Positions 1 to 26,937 of a stretch of DNA of 64,000 bases are shown here, in pieces. The stretch comes from Triplophysa rosa (Eukaryota; Chordata; Actinopteri; Cypriniformes; Nemacheilidae). The notes under the pieces were generated by a model. The model was not told the DNA's origin, made no database searches, and worked only from the letters and a program-made list of their open reading frames with translations. The first letter of the stretch is position 1, and each line of letters starts with the position of its first letter. Location: the NCBI RefSeq assembly GCF_024868665.1, contig NC_079906.1:10550833-10614832 (forward strand), given 5' to 3'. Both the position numbers and the translations under genes were made by a program.

Positions 1-110
1 TTTAGTGCTATATAGCACCATATCTTGGTGCTTCAGTGGTTCTGCAGAGGTTTTTTGGGGTGACCGAGGTGCTATCTAGCACCGTTTCCATATAAAGAAA
101 CTGTTAAGCC
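1..110. repeat. short repeat with duplicated GTGCTAT-TAGCACC motif
   Basis: The motif GTGCTATATAGCACC (6-20) recurs at 69-83 as GTGCTATCTAGCACC, and each copy is itself palindromic. It lies in an oxct1 intron at the window edge, so the full element cannot be seen. It is probably a fragment of an interspersed repeat; the family is not known to me. The rest of 111-1411 is AT-rich intron in which I see nothing else. Confidence 0.35.
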
Positions 111-1382
111 CCTGTATGGTTCTTCAGCGGTTCTATATGTACATAAGAGTGTACATAAATGATGAAAGAGCAGAGATGTTGGTTTTGTTTTTAATTTGAT
201 TGTAGTTTTATAAAAAAAATTAGATTATATCTTTTTATTTTTGTATGTTTGTTAGCAATTTTGTTATTTGCTTTTGTCATTTTATTTTATTAGGCAAAAA
301 AGTTGTAGATAAGATACTGTCAGGGAACGTAGTCCACACAGGATCGCGGCGGGTTACACAATTATTAACAGAGTCAAAACACGTAGGTAGCACACGGAAT
401 AAACACACTGACATTCAAACAACAATGGACAAGGTTGGAGAAAAAGAATGAGTATATATAGTCCACTGGTGATGAGGGGATTGCTGACAGGTGTGGGGAT
501 TGCAGACGAGACACAGGTGCGGGAGCATGAAGGATCGTGGGAAGTGAAGTCCTTGGGGAAAACATGGGGAGAAATAGAAGAGAACAGTGACAGATACAAG
601 TTTTTTATTTTAGTTTTAGTTTATTTTCGATTTACTTTTAGCTAATTGTTTTAGTGACTTTAGTGACATTTCGGTTTATTACTGAAGCGACATTTCTTAT
701 TTGAAGTTTTTCAAATAATATTTAGGCAGATATATTATATCATTTTAATTACCAGAAATGTTTAAATAGTTTGAGTTGCTATTTAAAGGCAACTGTAAAA
801 CGATTGCGGCATTGACCAACTAAAACCTGGTCTAAAGTCAATGGAGCAGGATTTTCTTTTATTTAAAGGACACGTTAGTAAAATGTGCCTATAGGCAGAT
901 GCACAACTCGCCTTCACGCTGCTTATTGCACACAGAGGGATGCAAAGCAGGACACAAACATGCCAAATATTAAAAATTAAATGACTACAATGTGAAAGAT
1001 TATTATACATAAAGATAACAAATCTGTCTTGTCTCATAGATGGTCTGCTCGTATGCTTCAACCTTGTGCACGAACAGATTTTTTTCCTTTCTGGAGAAGC
1101 GTTTATTCTTTGCTATTGCAAATTCCGCCATGGTGCCATGGTGCAAGTGCGGGAGATGAGACTCATTAAGAGATTAGGTACAAACCTTTTTGACCATGCG
1201 CCTGGCGGGCCGACCATTTTTTCTGTTGTTAAACTAGGAAAAGTGGATTCGGACACACCCTAAGTGCACCTTAGATGGTTAAAATAGGGCCCAGAGTCTT
1301 CATTTTGTAGCTGAAGTATTCCTTTATATTGTTGGTTAGCATTAACCTCTTGTTCTTATTATCAATTTTTTAAACCTGCTGA

Positions 1383-15772
<14,390 letters not shown>

Positions 15773-15990
15773 CGCTTAATTAACGAAGCGTTTCGAGCAA
15801 AAACTTGCTTAGGGTTGTTTGGACTCTTGTTAAATCCTCCACACAAATCCTTCAGAGGCTTGCACTAAAGATTTGTGTTGAAATGTGACCGAAGTAAGCT
15901 CAAAACACTTACTATTCAATGAGGTCCTCAAGCCACGTTAGTGTCTTCATCTGTTAAAACAACATCCATGAATGTGTTATTTAAATTACT

Positions 15991-16253
15991 AATAAAAACC
16001 TTCGGGTTTCTTTAGCGTTGCTATAGTTTGAATGTGAAGGTATTTCTTTATGGTTTTAGAATATTGTCAATAGATATTAAATGGAGAATATTGTCAACAA
16101 AACAACTAGCATTGTTTAATCAGATAGTGTGTACATTTCACTATTAATTTATTTTGGTCTAATTCAAGTTTGCAGGTAAATTGTTTGGTCATGTTTCTAA
16201 AGCCTTAATGTTATGCTCACAGCGTGTACATATGCTTTGTACTAAACAATAAA
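15991..16253 (+). terminator. polyadenylation signals of oxct1
   Basis: AATAAA occurs at 15991-15996 and at 16248-16253. The second is followed by a GT/T-rich stretch (TTGTTTTTGTGTTCG) typical of a cleavage site and is the more likely main signal. It gives a 3' UTR of about 500 bases after the stop at 15772. Confidence 0.55.
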
Positions 16254-16951
16254 CATCTATTTGTCACTCCAGTAAAAGCGCCTTGTTTTTGTGTTCGTTT
16301 CAATACTCATGAACTGCAGTGGAGTTAACCACGTGTTAAACAAGTAATATTAGCAGACTTTTGAAAAGAACTGTCAAATATGTTACATTATTTGACAGCT
16401 CTATTCAGATGCCTTTTGAATTGTTTTTGTAAACACTTGGATGCTGTCTAACAGTTTAATTATACACACAAAAACACAGTAGATACAGAAAGAGCACTGA
16501 AATGTTGCTGTAAAAGAAATCTCTCTTTTGAGAGATTTATTTTATTTGTCATGTATTTGTTTTACACTTGTTGCTGCCGCCTCTGCAATTCAGCACCACA
16601 GTGGTGGACAGCGACCATGTCAATATCCAGAAAAGCTTGCGTAAAAAAAACACATGTAAGACTCACTAATTCTTCTATAAAATCAAATGAATAAATTAAA
16701 TCCGCGCGCGCAACACTGTCTTATTAACACTGTCACTGTCCACACCCAGATACGACAGTTATGAAGGAATATACTTGTTTCATGTAACGAGCTTGTTCAT
16801 ACTACTTGTAAAGACGTTGTTTGAATCTAGAAGGTTGGTTGAATTGTGACGTATGCGCGGCGCGCGCCGTCTCGGGGGTGTGGTGACGCTCGCGCTGGAG
16901 CTGAATAGTAGAGACAGTCAGAGAGACACCGAGCACCGGAGAACCGACGGC
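16254..16951. other. oxct1-plcxd3 intergenic stretch and plcxd3 5' region
   Basis: Only about 0.7 kb separates the oxct1 polyadenylation signal from the plcxd3 start. The last 100 bases become GC-rich (GCGCGGCGCGCGCCG near 16855-16870), as expected for a CpG-rich promoter and 5' UTR. No TATA box stands out. A perfect 9-bp stem with a TTTT loop lies near 16519-16540. No coding sequence is seen. Confidence 0.4.
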
Positions 16952-19900
16952 ATGGCTTCGTCTCAGGGGAAGAGCGAACTCCGTAATGCGGACTGGATGT
17001 CAAATTTACCGGAAAGCATGCACAGCATTCCTCTAACTAATCTCGCCATACCGGGTAAGTGCGCTTTTACATGAACATAAAGGAAAGTGGATGTGATGTT
17101 TGAGAACGCATTTGATGTTGATTTTATTTTACAGCCCTTTTAAAAAGTTGTTTGAGTAATTGTGTTGGTAATGTATGCATTCGGTAAGCTATAAACTCTT
17201 TATTATAACTCACATTGCAATAAGAGGTCACACAAGCTTGGATGAAATGGATTCTGCTTATGACATAATCTCTACTGCGTGACTCGTAGTCATACGATGG
17301 CAATTGGCAAACGGCAGTATAATAAGGTTAAGATGTGTGTCAGAAATTAAATGGGACAATTGTTGCTCGGGGCTTTTTCCAGTTAAATATAAAAACAACA
17401 CACAACTCTCATATAGTTGCAGCATAGAAACAAGCTTAATGTTTTAACGTTATTCAACACCAAGTTACACAATACAGTACTCTTCTTTATTATACTTTAT
17501 ATTTGTGCTCATAGTATCCAGATTGCATGTATTCTCTATTGGAACTGCGCATGTTGAAACTGTCAGTAAATGGATGTTGAAATAGAGTTTATAGCCCTCT
17601 ATCATTTTGCACTATTTGTTAAGTGTATGGTTATGATTTCTGGTTAGCCAAATGCACTAGAAATCTCCAAATGCTCAATGGTGGTGGGATGCTGTTTTAT
17701 CTAAGATTTCTTTTTTAATCCTAGGTTAAAGCCATTTCACGCATCATTTCACGCACTTTAAGGGGTTCACTCTTTTTTGTTTTACAGAAGTTTTGTGCTG
17801 TTTTTGTGTACTCAAAATAATAGTAATAATAGACACTAGGCCATGGTGAAGTATGAACTGTGTAAACATGGAACAAGATAACCCAGTGTAACAGCGGCCA
17901 GCTAATCTCAAGCGCCTCCCTACTAGAGCACCAACTCCCATTCTTGACCGATCACCAGTTCGAGTCCCATTTTGTGAATGGGTTTGGGTAGGACAGGTTA
18001 CACCAGGATAATGAAAACCTTTTTTTTTACTTTTACATCTGAATGGTCTAGTGGTAGGTTTTTAGTAATGTGGATTGGATGTTAAGGTACGCTGCTGAAA
18101 ATGACATGTTAAACAGCGGCAAAAGCTCAGGCAATCAGCCAGTGCAGGCCTTAAGAGACTCTGCCTCTGATTAAACCCCCTGATTAACATCTGTCTCACT
18201 GATTTCAACCTATTGCCACAGGGATTAATTAACAGGCCAGCCACCTCCAAATCATCTTGTTAACCATCAATTATAGATTCTGATTTCGTGATCGTACAAT
18301 AAATGCTCTGACTGCAACATATGAATGCAAACTAAATCTTACTGATATAGGTCGAGGTTGGATTCATGGTTCTGTAGCTGTACTTCAGGGCGACTTGGCA
18401 CAGTATCATCCTCTCTCTTTTGTGTAAGTTTTCTAAAACGTGATGTCAACAAGGCTGTGGGTGGGTGATGGAAAGTTGTAGCAGCTATTTATCAAAACGC
18501 TCTAAACAAATTAAGTCCTCGCTAAGATTTCTGGGACACATCACTCCCACACAGAAATCTTAAACTGAAGGGAGCTGGTGAATTGGTCTCATAATGCGGG
18601 GTTAGGATCTCGCTCTTCAAAGAGATGGAAATGAGATCCATGGAAATGTATGCAGCATGTCCAGGAGCTTGTGTCCTGGTGTGTAGAACAGCGTTTTTAG
18701 GTTAGACACACACAGATAAAATTAGAGGTCATTTCATCTTAAATCATGAAGTATAGCCAAGGATCAAGTCCTAAAACAGCCTAATCGATGATCTCTCGCC
18801 TTTGTCTCATGCATATTGTAGTTAGTGCTTTATTTGAGCTTCAGGCAATTCTGTCATACATACAGCCTACTTGAGATACTTGACTCAAACTCAAACTCTC
18901 TAACCACTAGGCCACTGAAGCTGAGGCTGAGGCAAGAAAAATGTGTCAATGCTGAAGGCGGCTGTGCTAAAGTGACACACACAGAATAAGCAGGGCACCA
19001 ATGCTTTATATGTCACCAAAAGTCTTGGAAAGTAGGTAGACGGTTGCAGCTCTTGAGACGTGTATGGAGCCTCATTCATTTTTATGGAGAACCATTATTG
19101 ATATTTGAGCAATGGCTGCCTTTTATCCTGAGGGGCTATTGCCTGTTAGTCATGCAATCATCTTTTAAGCGCAAGCCAGTGACAGACATCCAGAAAAATC
19201 TATGCATTCTTTCTTTGAGAGCAAAGCATAGTTATTTTGCCCTTGAAATATTTTTCATGTAGTAGTGTTTGTAATCCTACCTATTTGCTAATGGCAGAAT
19301 CGGAGCTTTTGGTTGATGGATTTACAGAAGCTGGCAGAATCTAGTACTCCTGTCAGGTCTAGACATTTGACCTTGAGACAAACAGCCGTGCCAGGAGAAA
19401 CTCATCATCTATGCCAAGTCTTTTTTGGCACATTTGTATCTACTTGTATGATTCACCATGCTCAATTGAAGGCCTAAAAAGAAACTCAAAGCACGTCTTT
19501 GTTGCATGGATAATTGCTCTTCCTCAGATTTTTCCTTTCTTCCACCTCTGTGTCTTTATTTCATAGAATTGAATTTTTTCATATCAAAAGCGCCTCTCCA
19601 AAATGTTTTTAGAAAGATGTAGAAATTATTTATTTACCCGACAGATACGTACATGCTGCATACATTATGATTTCAATAACTTTAAGTTGCACCAGTGGCA
19701 TGAAAAATTGTAATAGCTTCAATCCTGGAGGGCGTGATTGCTCCTGTCTGATTCCTCTTTAAATCTGACCATCTGTCCAATTGTTCATCCATTAATCCTG
19801 CACTTTAGACCCAAAAGAGAGGATTTCCAGCCCACTGTGTCTCAATAAACAAGATAAATGGAAAAGATTAGGTGACCAGACATGAAATTGCACAGTCACC

Positions 19901-22900
19901 AGTGGGAAAAGGGTCTCATTCCTGTAACGATTCATTTTTTGCCTGATGAACTGTAAGGTTGTCCCCTGTGGTTGACAATGACATGTCAATCTATTGAAGT
20001 TGGCACTTTCAGTCAGCCCAGGGGTTTATAGTCAACCCTTGAATAGAACTTAAAATCCAATATTGCCTGTTGCGGATGCTGGATTGCTTTTTATTTGTAT
20101 ATTATTGTTAAGCAATACGATGCAAGAGGCAATGTGAATATAAACAGCTAAAGAGTGTAGCTAGACACTCTTTAAATATTAAAGGCATAGAAATATTAAA
20201 GACTTAAATATTAAATCAAATTTATGTAGTGCTATCTGTTCACAAAATGATATACTGTATGGAAATACTGTAACAATCTGCTACACATTTATGCATTCGT
20301 CAGATGCTTTTAACCAAAACAACTTATAGTGCATTCAAGCTATACATTTTATGAATGCCAGCATTTCCTGGAGATCAAATTCTTGACTTTAACATTGCTA
20401 GTGCCAGTAAAGCTGCATGACATACAGTAGCACTGCTATACAAACAGTAATATGGTATATAGGTCTTCTGTTGTGTATTTATCCATGTCTGGTGCTATTC
20501 AACACTTTACAGTAAGATTCCATTCACTGCTCAACATTGAGCAATATATTTTTACAGCATTTATTTGTTGAGGAAAGTTAAAAGTCCTGTAATTTTTTAG
20601 AAGGATCTATTGACAGAAATGCAATATAATTTACATAACTATGTCTTCAGAGGTGTATAAAGACCTTACATAATGAAGCGTTATGTTTTTATTACATTAG
20701 ATAAGCTATTTCTATCTACATACACTGCGGGTCCCCTTGCATGGAATTCACCATGTTGTTTCTACAGTAGCCCTAAACGGACAAACTGCTCTACAGAGCG
20801 CTTTTCGTAAATATGTTATCTCCTTCGGCAAAGAAGCGAAAAAGTGATGACATCTTAGTTCTGTGTCAGCCACCCCAGTGCTTCAAATGGGAGGGGCGAG
20901 CGGTGGAGTGAGCCGTTGGTTGCAAATCGCAACCTCACCGCTAGATGACGCTAAATTTCACACACTGGACCTTTAATAGAAATACAGGTGTTTGGCAATG
21001 TTCATTTATTTTGCATTTAATAATGTTAACCTTTGATTTTTAATGTATTAGTAAATTAAGATTAATTTATATACCTTAATATTAAGGTACTGTATATAAA
21101 TGCTGTAAAGTATTTGTATATTGCTATTTCTTGATAACTTATAGTTAACTATAATAGTTAACTACTGTACCTTATTGTAAAGTGTTACCGTAATCTTAAC
21201 ACTATTCTTATACACTTCACTTTTTATATACTTATACTACTAGATATTCAACACCTTTTATATTAAGTTAAAGACGGAGATGTCTAATTGTAACATAACT
21301 GTGACACTTGTAGACGTGTGTGACTCAACAAAAATTGCTGTCTGGAAAATCTCTGGTTCGCGTGTTTCAAAATCAGAAATGGGCTAAATTGTTAATGTCT
21401 TTAATCGGCTCTGATGTTCCTCCTCGACGAGGTTTAGAGATGAAACATGAGTCCAATCTCTTGCTATCATTTTGTTAAATGGTCCATTTTCCCAGAAATA
21501 ATTTTCCTCAAATCTACATCAGTGTATCTCAAGGCAGGGATCCCATAACACTCCTCTGCATTTAGCAGATGAGCTGATAAAAGCTAAATAAATGCACTGG
21601 GACCTCTCAGAACAGCAGTTACTGAACAACCATATTCCTATTTGTGGATGTGAATTATGAAGTAATAGTAGTGTAGCTATAATAATCTTTTTTACAACGC
21701 CCTAAAGGCAAGGCTAGTTGCTATCAATGGATTACATTTCTTGAAAGAGATTGTTTCATAACACTTCACAGGTTTGTAGATGTTTCCTTATATGAGAGCA
21801 AACGAGAATTAGGAAATGTGTTGAAATATTAATATGTTGGGCTGTATGATTGAATAAAACACGTAGATCAAGTGTTTGTCAGTCTTAGCAGTTAGCACAG
21901 TAACCAAGCCTGTGTTTAGACCTCATTAATAAGCAGTCATTAATTCTTTCATTCATTCCTTTTTCCTTCATTGCTGACCAGTATCTCCATTAGTTGGAGC
22001 TCTATGGCTTGTGAAAAGCACCCTCTAATGTTCTCATGATTTCGACTGGTTTCGTTGTGGTGCCGATTGCCGAGATGCATCTGCCGAGCAGACAACTGTT
22101 TGCCTAATGGCCCTTTCCCATGGTGAATGTTGATAGCTGCAGTTCTGCCTTCGGGTGGAGGGATGCATCGTTTATTCATCAAAAATAACATTCGGCGAGT
22201 CTCTCTGATACGCACTGTTTATAGGCTGCTTACTGCTTTCATTTCACGAGATTAGCAATGCATAAATAGGTTGTAGTTGTTTGTGATTTGTGAGATCAAA
22301 CATAGCACCTGGCTTTGCTCTGTATTTACATTGAAAGCGGGCTTGTGAACTCGTGCTATTGTACCGCAGGCCATGGCAACGGTTTTCTCCCTCAGTTTAT
22401 GTTATGGTGTGGTTTGAATTCAATGCTTTGCAATTGCATTATACTGATTTAGCCTTAAAGGAATAGTTAACCCAAAGACGAAACATTTTGTGATCATTCA
22501 CTCACCCTCTGGTCATTTCAGACCTGTATGACTTTGAAAAGAAGATATTCTGAAGAAAATTGATAACCGAACAGCGGCGGCACCCATTTGCTTCTATTGT
22601 GTGGACACAAATCCAATGCAAGTCAATGGGTACCGCCGTTGTTCAGTTACCAACATTCTTCAAAATATTTTATTTTGTGTGCTACAGAAGCAAGAAAGTC
22701 AAACAGGTTTGAAATGATGAGAGGGTGAGTAAACGATCACAGAATTTTCATTTTTGGGTGAACTATCCCTTTAACTGTGAAGGCAGCCATTATATTACAT
22801 AGTGTATTTAAGTTCCTATATTAACACGATATATTGTGTGACAAAAAGATCACATGAAGGCTGTTCAAATTGTCAGGCAATATTACACTTTTTAAAATGG

Positions 22901-25900
22901 TATAAGGCAGCCTAAGTTCACGATGTCATGATTTTTATGAGCAGAGGACCGTTTAGTTGTAATGGAAACACAATAGCTATTGAGAAAACAACAAACCGTG
23001 TCCACAAGACATCTAATCGTCGCCTTTTCTCTATAGTTAAGTGAATGTCATCAATGTTATTTCACAGACCACTAACTGTAATTCGTCTAGTTGCATTTAT
23101 ATTTGAGATACAATTCAGTTTCCTTTCTTGGGACGATAACACATCATCATTGTTGTGCTGTGTTACAAAAAACATACTAACTCAGAAACCTTCTCATTCA
23201 GGTTCCCACGACTCCTTCAGTTTCTACATCGATGAGGCCTCACCCGTAGGGCCGGAGCAGCCTGAGACGGTGCAGAACTTTGTGTCTGTGTTTGGCACTG
23301 TCGCCAAGAAGCTGATGAGAAAATGGTTGGCTACGCAGACCATGAACTTCACCAGCCAGTTGGAAGCAGGCATCCGCTTCTTTGACCTCCGTATCTCCAC
23401 CAAACCCAGAGACCCCGACAACGAGCTCTACTTTGCACACGGCCTGTTCAGCGCCACCGTGCGCGAAGGCCTCGAGCAGATCAGCATCTTCCTGGCCTCG
23501 CACGCTCGCGAAGTGGTGTTCCTGGACTTCAACCACTTCTACGGAGTACAGAACCTCCACCACGAGAAGCTGGTCCAGATGTTGCGCACCATCTTCGGGG
23601 ACCGGCTCTGCCCGGTGGTGTTTGCTCAAGAGGTAAGCCTGAAGTACCTCTGGGAGAAGGAGTATCAGGTGCTGGTCTTCTATCACAATCCCATGGCGCT
23701 GGAGGTTCCTTTCCTATGGCCGGGTCAGATGATGCCGGCCCCTTGGGCCAATACCACAGATCCTGAGAAGCTCATTCAGTTCCTCCAAGCCTCAGTGAAG
23801 GATCGGAGACGTAAGGGAACCTTTTTTGTGTCCCAGGTGGTTCTCACACCTAAAGCGAGTACCGTCATGAAGGGAGTGACCAGCGGACTGAGGGAGATCA
23901 TCACAGAGAGGTGGGCACCAGGGTTGTTATTAGGGGTGTCACAATATGCCAGTATTTACAATAAACCTTGATGTTTAAAACCATGATAATCAATATTGTG
24001 CTAATTCGCACATTTGATAATATCGTAGTTTTGCTCTAAAATACATAATGGTTACAAACTCTGCCTCAATGGCCAGAAAAAATAAAATAAATAAAAGTAA
24101 AGATGAATTTGCCTGATAATTTATTTATTTAATATTTTTTCAGTCACAATAATCGTGTAGTGAAAACCTCATGTTGTGACAACCCTAGTCTTTTTGGTTG
24201 GAAAATTTGTTTTGATGTATTTTTATTTTTACTTGCTTTTAAATAGTTTAGATGAATTTGCCTGATAATTTATTTATTTAATATTTTTTCAGTCACAATA
24301 ATCGTGTAGTGAAAACCTCATGTTGTGACAACCCTAGTCTTTTTGGTTGGAAAATTTGTTTTGATGTATTTTTATTTTTACTTGCTTTTAAATAGTTTAT
24401 ATTTAATTTGTATCTTTAAAAAATAGTTTGAGTTCATTTATGTATTACTGTGACTTTAGTGTTATTCAATAATAACGCAACACCACAAATCTTTCAGTTT
24501 GCCTTTGACAACACATTTTTATTAGAAAATGCAACAAGCAAACTTGATTGTTTTATGTTTTAATCAGATTATTACGTCTTTTATAAATGGTTGATTCAAT
24601 ACTTATCGTTTTGTAATTGGGTCGTTTTCAATAATAAAATTAGTAATAACATTAAAACATCCATCTAAAAACTATTACAAAAGCAGTTCAGCGATGTTCG
24701 TCTTTGCAAAAACAGCACCAGGAAGACATTATACGGTCGCAATTTAATCTGTTTACAGTTATTAGCCGTTGCTCAGAGTCTCTTGGGCTGAATTGATCAG
24801 GATTTGTCAGGCTTGGTTAGAAACATGAAACTTTTGGCAGGAGGCACATTTTAAAATGGCACTGGATGACAGAAACACCTATTCGCCATATTAGTTCTAA
24901 AGTGAACCAATATTCTGGTCATTCAAAAGACTGAGAGGGTTTCTTTTCTCTTCCCTTGTGGAATAGATTGCCATCTGCATCTACATTTTTTTAGCCAGCA
25001 TGCACAATATATTGTGCCATTGAGCCTGCAATGTAGCCCAGCCTTAATGCATCGTAGCTCGTGGTACCACCTTCATATTGTCCAAACCACATAGACGATG
25101 TGAAGCATTGTATTATTTCTGCTCATTGTAACTAGAACATTAGCTAAAGGGCAGAGCTGACACCAGCGTTAGTCATCCTGGTTACTAGAAGACACATTCT
25201 GAAGTCTCAGTCTGTCACAGCATTTGCGGATGTATTTAAAGTGAAACAAGAATATTTTTGGGAATAAGTATATTGAGTACCCATCAGAGCACAAGGCAAA
25301 GTGTATTAAGAAATCCATTATTTCTGTTCACCCAAAATCCAAACTGGGAACAAGCTCAGAAGATAATTTCGTCACTGTCCTTCCGAAACCTTGTATGTCC
25401 AAATTTGCTGTTTTTCAGGAAATGGAAAAACACTGTACTTTTTCAATGATCACATACTGAGTTGCCAACATTGACAAGCACTTTTTAATACTTTTTATTT
25501 GTTAGATATTTGCGAAACCCAGTGACAAACATAAAGGGCGACTAATAATAATAATTTATGGCACAACAAAATATGGAGATACAAGGATTCAAAAGGACAG
25601 TGGCGATTTCCAAGTCCAATGCAGTTGAAAGAAAAACATGTAAAACAGCGATACATCGCAGCTTTCTTTTACTATAAACATAAAGAATGACAATATTATC
25701 ATATTCTGACCCAGATATTGATATAATATCCTAATGGCAGGTCCCTGTTGATTCCCTCCCCCCACCGCATGTAATGCACCATCCCAAGCAACAACTCTCT
25801 TTCTAGATCTGTTTGATTGTCATTGTTTGTGCAAAGAGAATGTGCATTTTGATTAAACAATTGTATTAAGAACAAAGCAAATGACATAGTTTGGTGGAGT

Positions 25901-26310
25901 GTGTCAGATATTTTTGCATCGATTGTGCTGATGGCAGATTTATTTATAGAGAATAGGGACACAAAAAGAAATTAAAGGACCTCTGCTACCTCACTACAAT
26001 CTGAATGGTGCAGTGCAGAATAGCTGATTCAGACTGCCAACCATAGCCTCATCTCAAATTGAGCTTCAGAGACATAACCCTCACAAATGTCCCCACCACG
26101 ACACGAGGAAGATCTATACACCCCCTTTAAATTGAAACTGTATGTGTTCTCAGGGCTCTTCCTGGCATGATGCAGTGGATCCGCTCACAGCGACCTGGAG
26201 AAAGCGGAGTCAACATCATCACGGCCGACTTTGTGGAGCTGGGAGAATTTATCAGCGCTGTCATCACCCTCAACTACTACCTGGATGATGAAGAAGAGAA
26301 CGCCACCTGA
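16952..26310 (+). CDS. plcxd3: PI-PLC X domain-containing protein 3
   Basis: Small cytosolic phospholipase-C-like protein made almost only of the PI-PLC X catalytic barrel. Three coding exons: 16952-17054, 23202-23910 and 26154-26310, all with GT-AG borders and matching phases, giving 322 residues, about the length of the mammalian protein. I chose the ATG inside GGCATGGC at 16952 because MASSQGKSELRNADWMSNLP aligns with the family N-terminus; an upstream in-frame ATG in the GC-rich leader is not conserved. Exon 2 carries GSHDSFSF with the first catalytic histidine (His37) and ELYFAHGLFS with the second (His114), plus EVVFLDFNHFYG. Exon 3 ends in FVELGEFISAVITLNYYLDD. The family is reported to hydrolyse phosphoinositides; the exact role is little known. 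Intron 1 (6.1 kb) and intron 2 (2.2 kb) are full of repeats but the coding sequence looks intact. Confidence 0.95.
17880..18015 (+). repeat. possible tRNA-derived SINE
   Basis: A B-box-like motif CAGTTCGAGTCCC lies near 17957-17969, preceded by tRNA-like sequence (CCTCCCTACTAGAGCACC). It does not fold into a credible intact tRNA, so a SINE head or tRNA pseudogene is more likely. Flanking intron 17055-17879 and 18016-20284 shows nothing else that I can name. Confidence 0.4.
20285..20410 (-). repeat. SINE-like fragment, reverse orientation
   Basis: It contains a degenerate inverse of the SINE 3' tail (TGCATTCGTCAGATGCTTTT, then ACTTATAGTGCATTCAAGC) and ends near CCTGGAGATCAAATTCTTGA, which resembles an inverted, decayed B box. 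The copy is old. Confidence 0.4.
20578..20976. repeat. inverted-repeat MITE, family B copy 4
   Basis: It lies in plcxd3 intron 1 and matches copies 1 and 3 through CTTACATAATGAAGCGTTAT, ACAGTAGCCCTAAACGGAC and CGCTAAATTTCACACACTGG up to the terminal CCTTTAA. From 20977 to 22454 the intron is AT-rich with no other recognised feature. Confidence 0.65.
22455..22774. repeat. GTTCACCC-family inverted-repeat element, full length
   Basis: The best preserved copy in the window. The left end TTAAAGGAATAGTTAACCC and the right end TTTTTGGGTGAACTATCCC + TTTAA are inverted. The palindromic core GGTACCGCCGTTGTTCAG is present. It lies in plcxd3 intron 1, about 430 bases before exon 2. Confidence 0.75.
23932..24188. 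repeat. hAT-like MITE just after plcxd3 exon 2
   Basis: The left end TAGGGGTGTCACAATATG is matched by the inverted right end CATGTTGTGACAACCCTA. Ends of this sort are typical of non-autonomous hAT elements, but I do not see a clear 8-bp target duplication. It starts 21 bases after the plcxd3 exon 2 donor. Its right half is part of the tandem duplication at 24101-24399. Confidence 0.6.
24101..24399. repeat. 149-bp tandem duplication
   Basis: Two head-to-tail copies, 24101-24249 and 24250-24398, start with AGATGAATTTGCCTGATAAT and look identical throughout. The unit covers the right part of the hAT-like MITE plus about 60 bases beyond it. Identity this high suggests a recent event or an assembly artefact. 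It lies in plcxd3 intron 2. Confidence 0.85.
25240..25690. repeat. interspersed repeat, related copy at 30410-30640
   Basis: The stretch TTGCGAAACCCAGTGACA, then AAATATGGAGATACAAGG, then AAAGGACAGTGGCGAT has a diverged counterpart near 30480-30575 in the same orientation. Boundaries are approximate and the class is not known. It lies in plcxd3 intron 2. The intron segments 24400-25239 and 25691-26153 show nothing else. Confidence 0.5.
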
Positions 26311-26937
26311 ACCTTCGAATTTCCCTACTCGCTTGTGGTATCAATTACACTTGCTCTTTTACTATTTGCCTTGTTATGATTTGATTTCATTCATTTTTCG
26401 AAACAAGCTCTGTTTGTCTCTGACAGTTTAGGGCTGTTAAACCTGCGAGGATGAGGGTAGAGCGCAGACAGGTGGTCGGGTGGAATAATTTCAGGTTTTG
26501 TCTGAGGATAAATCGAACAGTGATTTCACTTCTTTCTGGGCAAAAAGATGGCTGGCCTTTTCCCATGTTTCTCTATTGCACCGATTCACACGCTTAAAAC
26601 CTAAATTTCTGACTTCTGCTTCTGATCGAGTAACAGTAACTCACTTCATGGGAAATAAATATTGTCTGTACAGTGAATGTGACTCTATAGTAGCTTTATT
26701 TCTAGTGGTAATAGTAACTAGTATGATTGTCACGTTGTAAATACTTGTAAACCTGTTGAATTGTTTCTCGGCTTACTATTTGTCATACATTACGAGTTGA
26801 GGTTCCCTTCAGGGCCTCGGTCTGGTCTTACGATGTTGAAAAAGTGAACTATTAGATGTTTGTATTCACAACCAAAAATCGCAAATGTATGTTAATAAGA
26901 GTTTTGCCATCATTAATACTAACAGGTCAGGCTTCGT
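26311..26937 (+). other. probable plcxd3 3' UTR
   Basis: Non-coding sequence following the plcxd3 stop. AATAAA occurs near 26655-26661, giving a possible short 3' UTR; later candidates are at 28808-28813 and 28972-28977. Which one is used cannot be told from sequence. Confidence 0.35.

Noticed and set aside
17940..18015. Intact tRNA gene
   Set aside because: Only a B-box-like motif is seen; no complete cloverleaf could be drawn. It is more likely part of a SINE.
23240..23686. 148-codon open frame antisense to plcxd3 exon 2
   Set aside because: Shadow of a GC-rich coding exon; no family resemblance.
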